DNA from: Actinospineispora acaciae DSM 45401
GTDB taxonomy: Bacteria; Actinomycetota; Actinomycetes; Mycobacteriales; Pseudonocardiaceae
Length of the DNA: 64,000 bases
Direction of reading: 5' to 3'
Assembly: GCF_000620785.1 (NCBI RefSeq)
Contig: NZ_JIAI01000001.1
Coordinates: 1,116,001 to 1,180,000 of the forward strand
Part shown: positions 58,377 through 64,000 of the stretch, piece after piece
Numbering within the stretch: the stretch's first letter is position 1
Layout: each line of letters starts with the position of its first letter
Program-made: the position numbers and the translations under genes
The notes under the pieces: generated by a model
What the model was told of the DNA's origin: nothing
Databases searched by the model: none
The model's input: only the letters and a program-made list of their open reading frames with translations

Positions 58377-58395
58377 GTCGTCCTCCTGAATCTGG

Positions 58396-59211
58396 TCATC
58401 CGACCGGCAGGAACCTGGCCGCTTGCTCGATCTCGGCGGGGTCGGGCTCGCAGAACAGCGTGAGCCGGCCGGCCCCCACGGCGGCGAGCCGGTCGTACAG
58501 CTCCGCGCCCCGGGCGAACCGAGGCTCCCGCCAGGTGTCGTGGGGGCCGGTGTGCGCGATCAGGGCCAGCTCGCCGGCGCGCCCGGCCGCCGCGAACGCC
58601 TCCCGCGCCACCGTGGCGAGGTCTTCGATCGGCCGGGCGTGGTCGCCGAACCCGTCGACGGGGCAGGCCAGCCCGTCGGCCGCCCGGCCCGCGACGGCGG
58701 CCGTCTTCGGCCCGAACCCGCCGACCACCAGCGGCGGCGGCGGGTCCGGGCGCAGGAACCCGTCGGTGGTGTTGGCCCAGATCGCGCGGATCCCGGCCAG
58801 GTGGGCCTCCAGCGCCGCCCTGCGCTCCGGCGCCCGGGGCGGGACGCGGCCGAACGCGAGCTGGTCCCTGGCGAACACGCTGGAGCGGTCGGTGCCGGCA
58901 CCCAGCCCGATCCACAGCCGCCCGCCGCACAGGTCCTGCAGCGTCGCCGAGGCCACCGCCATGGTGCCCGCGTCGCGGTTGGCGACGTTGAGCACGAGCG
59001 TGCCGAGCGCGATCCTGCTGGTCCGGGCCGCGATCGCGGACAGCAGCGTCCACGGCTCGTGGCTGTGGCCGCCGCCCCCGGAGAAGTCGCACAGCTCGTC
59101 GGACAGCGACACCGACGCGAACCCCAACTCCTCGGCGGCGACGGCGGCCCCGACCACCTCCCCGGCGCGCCGCCCCACCACGTGCAGGCTGAGGTCGATG
59201 TCGATCGTCAT
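58396..59211 (-). CDS. LLM-class (F420 or FMN) oxidoreductase
   Basis: A 271-residue luciferase-like protein, shorter than normal (about 300-350). ALGTLVLNVANRDAGTMAVASATLQDLCGGRLWIGLGAG and DPPPPLVVGGFGPKTAAVAGRAADGL match the family. It lies in an operon with two acyl-CoA dehydrogenase-fold proteins, possibly as the flavin- or F420-side redox step. Confidence 0.8.
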   Translation of the reverse strand: MTIDIDLSLHVVGRRAGEVVGAAVAAEELGFASVSLSDELCDFSGGGGHSHEPWTLLSAIAARTSRIALGTLVLNVANRDAGTMAVASATLQDLCGGRLWIGLGAGTDRSSVFARDQLAFGRVPPRAPERRAALEAHLAGIRAIWANTTDGFLRPDPPPPLVVGGFGPKTAAVAGRAADGLACPVDGFGDHARPIEDLATVAREAFAAAGRAGELALIAHTGPHDTWREPRFARGAELYDRLAAVGAGRLTLFCEPDPAEIEQAARFLPVG

Positions 59212-59214
59212 GGT

Positions 59215-59508
59215 TCAGGCGCCGCGCCGGTCGGCGACGTCCCACACCACGTCGGTGGAGCGCACGCCCAGCAGCGCCTCGAACTTCTCGATCGTCGGCC
59301 CGGCCTCCTCCTTGAACCGCGCGTAGGCGGCCTCGCTGGGGAACTCGTCGAGGTCGATGAACTCCCCGTCCCGGGTGATCTGGTGGTAGTGCCGGGCGCC
59401 GGCGCGTTCCCAGGCGTCCACCACGGGACCCCAGTCGATCTTGCCGCCGGTGCGCCGCTCGACCTCGTCGAAGTCGATCGGGAAGTGGATGACGACCATG
59501 ATGGGCAC
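59215..59508 (-). CDS. Small dimeric alpha/beta-barrel-like protein
   Basis: A 97-residue protein, MPIMVVIHFPIDFDEVERRTG, with a single His-Tyr-His stretch in GARHYHQITRDGEFIDLDEFPSEAAY. The beta-alpha-beta pattern resembles EthD/antibiotic-monooxygenase barrels, but the family was not recognised. AAGGAGG precedes GTG 59508; the next ATG is 59499. It separates the LLM and second flavoprotein genes by short gaps. Confidence 0.6.
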   Translation of the reverse strand: MPIMVVIHFPIDFDEVERRTGGKIDWGPVVDAWERAGARHYHQITRDGEFIDLDEFPSEAAYARFKEEAGPTIEKFEALLGVRSTDVVWDVADRRGA

Positions 59509-59540
59509 GGTTTCCTCCTTCTGCTGGTACGCCGAACGCC

Positions 59541-60665
59541 TCAGGCGAACCGAGGCAGCGCGGTCTCGCCGAGCAGCAGGCCGCCGGGTACCTCGAGCGC
59601 CTTGCGCCGGCTGCCGATGTGCGCGTTGAGGGTGAGCAGGTCGCGGCGGCGCCGTTCGAGCGGGCTGGAGCGGTAGATCACGCTCGACCCGACCAGCTCG
59701 ACGGCGCTCTCGGTGACCTCCCGGGCGGTGAGCCCGGTGTGCACGGTGGCCATGGTGGCCTCCGCCTGCAGCTCGTCGGACAGGTCACCGCCGGAGAACA
59801 GCACCTCGGAGAGCCGCCGCGCCACGTCGTAGGCGTAGCCGCGGGCGGCGCGCAGCCGCGTCTCGGCCTCGGCGAACTGGATGCGCGTCATGCGGTCGCC
59901 GGCGTGGCCCCGCAGCAGCCGGCGCGTCTCGTCCAGCACCCGGCGGGCCACGCCGAGCGCGACCCCGGCCAGCTTCTGCCCCACCAGGTCGGCGTGGCGC
60001 GACAGTGGCGGAGCGTCCGCGCCCCGGGCTTCGAAGAACGAGAACAGGTGGCGATCGGGCACGAACACGTCGCGGACGTGGTAGCGGGTGCTGCCGGTGC
60101 CGCGCAGGCCGGTGGTGTGCCAGGTGTCCAGGATCTCCACCGCGTCGGCGGGCAGGTAGGCCACCCGGAACTCCGGCTCGCCGTCCTCGGTACGCAGCAC
60201 GGCGTCGCCGTCGTACAGGTGGACCCCGCCGACCACCCGGTCGGCGCTGTGGATGCCGCTGCCGAACGGCCAGCTCCCGGTGATCCGCCAGCCGCCGCCG
60301 GCCCGGACCGCCCGGCACGGCGGGTAGAAGCCGCCGGCGGTGGCCAGGTCCATGCTCGGGTAGAGCTCGTGGGCGACGTCGTCGGCCAGGGTCCCGGCGT
60401 AGAACCCCGAGTCGAGCAGGATCTGCACGTTCCAGGCGACCGAGGCGTCGTGGTAGGCCAGCGACTCGACCGCCTGGATCTGGTCCTCGAACGCCGCCTC
60501 CGGGCCACCCCAGCGGGCCGGCCAGGCCAGCCGGAACGCCCCGGCCGCGCGCAGGGACTCGCGCAGCTCGTCGGGCAGGTGTCCGAGGCGGTCGACCTCG
60601 TCGGCGGCCTCCTCGACCGCGGGGCCGAGGGCGTCGAGGTTCTTCAGGATCGTCGGTGCGTCCAC
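59541..60665 (-). CDS. Acyl-CoA dehydrogenase-fold flavoprotein
   Basis: A 374-residue protein with LPDELRESLRAAGAFRLAWPARWGG and LRGTGSTRYHVRDVFVPDRHLF, typical of DszC/HsaA-like hydroxylases. VELVGSSVIYRSSPLERRRRDLL near the end belongs to the ACAD C-terminal helical domain. GTG 60665 has AGAGGA upstream and is 2 nt after the permease stop, so they are coupled. A second partner of similar fold lies 1.2 kb away, suggesting two steps or a heteromer. Confidence 0.8.
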   Translation of the reverse strand: MDAPTILKNLDALGPAVEEAADEVDRLGHLPDELRESLRAAGAFRLAWPARWGGPEAAFEDQIQAVESLAYHDASVAWNVQILLDSGFYAGTLADDVAHELYPSMDLATAGGFYPPCRAVRAGGGWRITGSWPFGSGIHSADRVVGGVHLYDGDAVLRTEDGEPEFRVAYLPADAVEILDTWHTTGLRGTGSTRYHVRDVFVPDRHLFSFFEARGADAPPLSRHADLVGQKLAGVALGVARRVLDETRRLLRGHAGDRMTRIQFAEAETRLRAARGYAYDVARRLSEVLFSGGDLSDELQAEATMATVHTGLTAREVTESAVELVGSSVIYRSSPLERRRRDLLTLNAHIGSRRKALEVPGGLLLGETALPRFA

Positions 60666-60667
60666 AC

Positions 60668-62146
60668 TCAGTCCTCTTCGGAGTCCACGAGGCGTGCCGC
60701 GGAGACGGTGAACCGGCCACGGCGGCGTTGGATGGTGCTCTGGGCAACGGAAAAGATCAAGAAGGCGATGACGAGCGCGAGCGCGACGTACACCGACGCC
60801 GGGGCGTGGTAGAGCGAGGCGAACAGGACGCCGCACCCGGCCAGTACGCCGAGGCCGGCGGCCCCGACGAGGTAGCCGCGGCGGCTGTCGCGGCGGCGCA
60901 GCCAGCCCAGCGCGCCGAGGCAGACGGTGCCCCAGGTGATCGCGGTGACCAGGCCCTGCAGGCCGCCCAGCCAGCTGAACACCGGCATGTACTCGGGCGC
61001 GAGCTGGTCACTGCCCTCCTGGGCGCGGGACAGCAGCCCGCCGGTGACGTGCACGGCGATCACCACCACCGCCATCCAGACCACCGGGACCGTCACGCCG
61101 AGCACCGGGATGTTGCGCGTGCGGCTCACCTTGGTGAAGGCGGCGGGCAGCCGGCCGTCGCGGGCCAGGGCGAACAGGCCCCGGCTGCCGCCGACGCAGA
61201 TGGCCACCGTCAGCGCGAAGATGTCCAGCAGGACCATGACCGTCAGCAGGTCGACCAGCCAGGCCGCGCCGAACGACCCGGGCGCGGCCAGCGCCAGCAG
61301 CGGCACCGGGTACCGGGCGACCTCGCCGCCGTCGAGCCCGAAGCCGACCACCGTGGCGTAGGCGACGAGCAGGTGGAACGTGGTGACCAGTCCGACGGTG
61401 ATCAACATCGCGCGCGGGACCGACCGCTTCGGGTTCGGCGTCTCCTCGGCCAGGTTCGCCGCGGACTCGAAGCCGGAGAAGATGAACAGCCCGTAGAGCA
61501 GGCCCCAGCAGACCCCCAGCCAGCCGCCGGTCGAGGAGCCGACGTCGAACGGGGCCTGCGCCGGCACCGCTCCCCCGGCGAGACCCCGCACGATCACCGA
61601 GACCGAGAACGCGATGACCGTCAGCATCGAGAGCAGCGTCAACGCCAGCTGCGCCCGGGTGGAGATGCTCACCCCGAGGGCGAGCACCACGGCGACGACC
61701 ACGACGAACCCGAGGCTGATCAGCCACCACGGGGCGGTCAGCCCGAACCGGCTGGCGAGGAAGTCCTCCAGGTAACCGCCGAAGATGAGCGGCGTGGTGG
61801 CGATGCCGAGGATCGTGGCGAAGTAGGACAGCGAGCCGAACGCGGTGCCGGCGCGGTCCCCGAACGACCGGCTGATGTAGTCGTACACCGAGCCGGTGGT
61901 GTCCAGCCGCCGCGCGAACCGCGACAGCGTCCAGGCCACCCCGAACACGGCCGCCGCCGAGAACAGGATCGACAACGGCACGGCCCCGCCCGCCCCGGCC
62001 CCGCCGCCGCCGGCGATGAGGGGCAGGAAGGTCAGCGCGCCGAACACCGGGCCGACGGCCCCCAGCGCCTGGGCGACGACGTCGGTGAGGCCGAGCCCCC
62101 GGGCACCGAGGGTGAGCCGGGTCTGCTCCGACGTCAGGTTCGCCAT
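60668..62146 (-). CDS. APC-family amino acid/amine permease
   Basis: A 492-residue permease with about 12-14 helices; LDTTGSVYDYISRSFGDRAG and FSGFESAANLAEETPNPKRSVPRAM are the APC family hallmarks. First gene of an operon running permease, ACAD-fold, small barrel, LLM, ACAD-fold. It would import an amine or amino-acid-like substrate for the flavin enzymes. A PucR-type regulator diverges in function, being encoded just upstream on the same strand. Confidence 0.87.
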   Translation of the reverse strand: MANLTSEQTRLTLGARGLGLTDVVAQALGAVGPVFGALTFLPLIAGGGGAGAGGAVPLSILFSAAAVFGVAWTLSRFARRLDTTGSVYDYISRSFGDRAGTAFGSLSYFATILGIATTPLIFGGYLEDFLASRFGLTAPWWLISLGFVVVVAVVLALGVSISTRAQLALTLLSMLTVIAFSVSVIVRGLAGGAVPAQAPFDVGSSTGGWLGVCWGLLYGLFIFSGFESAANLAEETPNPKRSVPRAMLITVGLVTTFHLLVAYATVVGFGLDGGEVARYPVPLLALAAPGSFGAAWLVDLLTVMVLLDIFALTVAICVGGSRGLFALARDGRLPAAFTKVSRTRNIPVLGVTVPVVWMAVVVIAVHVTGGLLSRAQEGSDQLAPEYMPVFSWLGGLQGLVTAITWGTVCLGALGWLRRRDSRRGYLVGAAGLGVLAGCGVLFASLYHAPASVYVALALVIAFLIFSVAQSTIQRRRGRFTVSAARLVDSEED

Positions 62147-62288
62147 CGTGCCCTCCGTTGGACTGGAGAACCCCGCCGGGGCCTCACTCGGTGCAACGCG
62201 ATGTAGCCTGGGTCACCCGGCGCCCCGATCCCATGGCTCGGCGAACAACGTCGACCCCGGCCGTTAGGCCCGAGCACATTGACCCGGC

Positions 62289-63395
62289 TCAGTGGCCGGA
62301 GAGCGCCTCCAGCGCGATCCACAGGTCCACGGTGTCGGCGGTGGAGTCCAGGCGTAGGCCGGTGAGCTCCTCGATCTGGTTCAACCGGTACCGCAGCGTG
62401 TTGCGGTGCACGAACAGCTGCTCCGCCGTCGGGTTCACCGCGCGGTCCAGGCGCAGGTAGGCGTGCAGCGACCGCACCAGCTCGCCGCCGTTCTCCTCGT
62501 CGTAGTCCAGCAGCGGCCGCAGCAACATCCGGCTCAGGTCGCGCAGCGGCACGCTCGGGGCGGACAACGCGAGCACGCTGCTCAGCCGCAACGCGCCGGA
62601 GTGCTGCACGCCGTTGCCCAGGCGCGCCGCCGCGGCCGCCTCGAAGTAGCCCACGCGCAGGCCGACCGGCCCGCTGCGCCGGTTGCCCAGGCCGACCCGG
62701 CCGTTGGGGCCGAGCCGGTTGAGGTGGTCCAGGGTCAGCCGGGCGGTGCGCTCGGCGAGCTGGTCGTCGGGCAGCACCATCACGATCTCCTCGCCGAGCA
62801 CGACCCGCAGCTGTGGGTCGCCGTGGTCGGTGAGCAGCGCGTGCAGGTTCCACGGGATCGAGGTGAGCCGCTCCACCGAACAGTCCACCCGCCCGACCAG
62901 GACCCGGAACGGCACCTCGACGTCCACACCCGCCGAGCGAAGGCGGGCGACCGCCTCGGTGTCCGGGACCCGCGAGCGCACCACGTCCTCCACCACCCGC
63001 CCCGCGATCTCGCGGCGCCCAACCAGCCGGGCCTGGAGCCTGCCGAGCTCCAGCGAGATCAGCGACGCGGCGAACTCGAGGACCTCCTGGACCGGCTCGG
63101 CGGTGTTCGCGGCGACCAGCGCGAGCACCTCCCCGGCCATCTCGACCGGCGCGATCCGGAAGCCGTCCGCGCCGCCGCCCTCGCGGTACGCGCCGAGCAC
63201 CGCCTTCGGCTTGGACGAGATCCGGGGCGGCGACGAGGTCAGGATGCTGCCCCGCAGGTCGATGACCATGACCTCGCAGCACAGCCGGCGCCGCAGCACC
63301 TCGACCAGGACCTGCAGCCGCGCCTGCGAGCGGGTCGCCCGTGCCAGCTCGCCCAGCGTCCTGGCCAGCCACTCGGCGGACCCACCGTGCTCCAT
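62289..63395 (-). CDS. PucR/CdaR-type transcriptional regulator
   Basis: A 368-residue regulator whose C-terminal HTH (VHRNTLRYRLNQIEELTGLRL, cited as HRNTLRYRLNQIE) is the PucR/CdaR signature. Its N-terminal two-thirds are a GAF-like or GGDEF-like sensor region. It lies 142 bp upstream of, and on the same strand as, the permease operon that it probably activates, as PucR-type proteins often do for amine or purine catabolism. Confidence 0.87.
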   Translation of the reverse strand: MEHGGSAEWLARTLGELARATRSQARLQVLVEVLRRRLCCEVMVIDLRGSILTSSPPRISSKPKAVLGAYREGGGADGFRIAPVEMAGEVLALVAANTAEPVQEVLEFAASLISLELGRLQARLVGRREIAGRVVEDVVRSRVPDTEAVARLRSAGVDVEVPFRVLVGRVDCSVERLTSIPWNLHALLTDHGDPQLRVVLGEEIVMVLPDDQLAERTARLTLDHLNRLGPNGRVGLGNRRSGPVGLRVGYFEAAAAARLGNGVQHSGALRLSSVLALSAPSVPLRDLSRMLLRPLLDYDEENGGELVRSLHAYLRLDRAVNPTAEQLFVHRNTLRYRLNQIEELTGLRLDSTADTVDLWIALEALSGH

Positions 63396-63452
63396 CGGCG
63401 CATTCTGACCACCTCCGCGTCGCGAACGCCAGCCGCTCCTAGACTCGCCCCG

Positions 63453-64000
63453 TGCGGACCGTGGTGATCGAGCCCGACGGAGGATTCACAGTTGCACAGC
63501 GGGCCGAGCCGGTGCCCGGGCGCGGCGAGGCCCTCGTCGGCATCCGGGCCGCGGGGTTGAACGCGGCCGACCTGCAACAGGCGCGCGGCGACTACCCCGC
63601 CCCGGCCGGCTGGCCGCCCGACGTCCCGGGGTTGGAGATCGCCGGGGAGATCCTGGCGGTCGGCGACGGGGTGAGCGACCCGGCCCCCGGCGACCGGGTC
63701 ATGGCGTTGATCGGCGGTGGTGGTCACGCGGAGCGGGTGGTGGTCCCCGCCGATCTGCTGATGCCGGTCCCACCCGGGCTCGCCTGGGCCGAGGCCGGTG
63801 GGTTCCCGGAGATCTTCAGCACGGCGTGGGACGCGCTGGTTCTCCAGGCTCGCGTGCGCGCGGGCGACCGGGTGCTGGTCACCGGGGCGGCGGGCGGGGT
63901 CGGAACGGCCATGGTGCAGGTGGCGCTCGCCTCCGGCGCCCAGGTCGTGGCCAGCGTCCGGCGGCCCGAGCTGCACGACCGCGTGAGGTCGCTCGCGCCC
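63453..64000 (+). CDS. Zinc-independent quinone oxidoreductase (MDR), 3' truncated
   Basis: The first 182 residues of a medium-chain dehydrogenase/quinone oxidoreductase (QorA-like). AAGLNAADLQQARGDYP, PGDRVMALIGGGGHAE and the NADPH motif VTGAAGGVGTAMVQVA are visible. A TAGACT at 63441-63446 lies 7 nt before the GTG, predicting a leaderless mRNA. The catalytic C-terminal part lies outside the window. Confidence 0.87.

Noticed and set aside
1-64000. rRNA, tRNA, CRISPR arrays, transposases, attachment sites, riboswitches
   Set aside because: None was seen by reading; no repeat-spacer arrays, no cloverleaf-like segment, no IS ends. A covariance-model search would be decisive for small RNAs.

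Overview
The window is very GC-rich with tight, overlapping operons, GTG/TTG starts and several apparently leaderless genes. With three F420-type LLM oxidoreductases, a DUF5313 protein, IclR/TetR/GntR regulators and an ECF41 sigma factor, this points to an actinobacterium, plausibly Pseudonocardiales; genus cannot be told from the sequence. No rRNA, tRNA, CRISPR array, transposase or phage gene was seen. One short AT-richer patch (about 25.7-26.9 kb) holds two broken genes.

Region 1 (0-5.3 kb): the end of a glycosyltransferase gene, an MFS pump divergent from a LysR regulator, and an ECF41 sigma factor divergent from a YceI / SnoaL-like / carboxymuconolactone-decarboxylase operon. The ECF41 intergenic region holds two mirror-image copies of the ECF41 promoter (CCTCACA-N16-CGTC). 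Region 2 (5.3-22.7 kb) looks like a stress block: small membrane proteins, NDH-2, an Aquifex-type aconitase, a bacterial eRF1-like protein, a three-subunit molybdenum hydroxylase, an F420 oxidoreductase, AhpD-like proteins, a seven-gene Mrp/Mbh antiporter module, a DJ-1/PfpI protein and a universal stress protein. Nine promoters here fit GNNT-N15-GGGTAN or one mismatch from it, the SigB/SigF class of general-stress promoter. Region 3 (22.9-25.7 kb) is an IclR regulator with a short-chain dehydrogenase / CMD-like / TetR operon behind a palindromic, leaderless promoter.

Region 4 (26.9-49.6 kb) is the most interesting part. A dipeptide-type ABC importer, its Tat lipoprotein binding protein, an LLM flavin enzyme, a class III aminotransferase and a DRE-TIM aldolase/lyase are joined, across a 10 kb gap, to an eight-gene operon: 5-oxoprolinase pxpABC, RraA-like aldolase, SDR, DAO-type oxidase, APC permease and MHS-family MFS transporter. 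A class I aminotransferase and a TetR regulator diverge from that operon. Four promoters share one element (TGTTGT-NNN-TGTCAACA over the -35 box), so these genes look like one catabolic regulon for an unidentified nitrogenous, possibly lactam or amino-acid-like, substrate. Between the two halves sit a methyltransferase/TetR pair with twin operators and a YeiH-like transporter with a LysR regulator.

Region 5 (49.6-56.2 kb): a TauE/SafE permease with a GntR regulator, then an SDR / APC permease / GH13 glucosidase-like / sensory-rhodopsin-transducer-like operon divergent from a second GntR, with a perfect 20-bp palindrome between -35 and -10. The GH13 enzyme has Leu in place of the conserved region IV His. 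Region 6 (56.1-64 kb): an OhrR-like regulator divergent from a DUF5313 gene; a permease plus two acyl-CoA-dehydrogenase-fold flavoproteins, an LLM enzyme and a small barrel-like protein; a PucR-type regulator; and the start of a quinone oxidoreductase gene.
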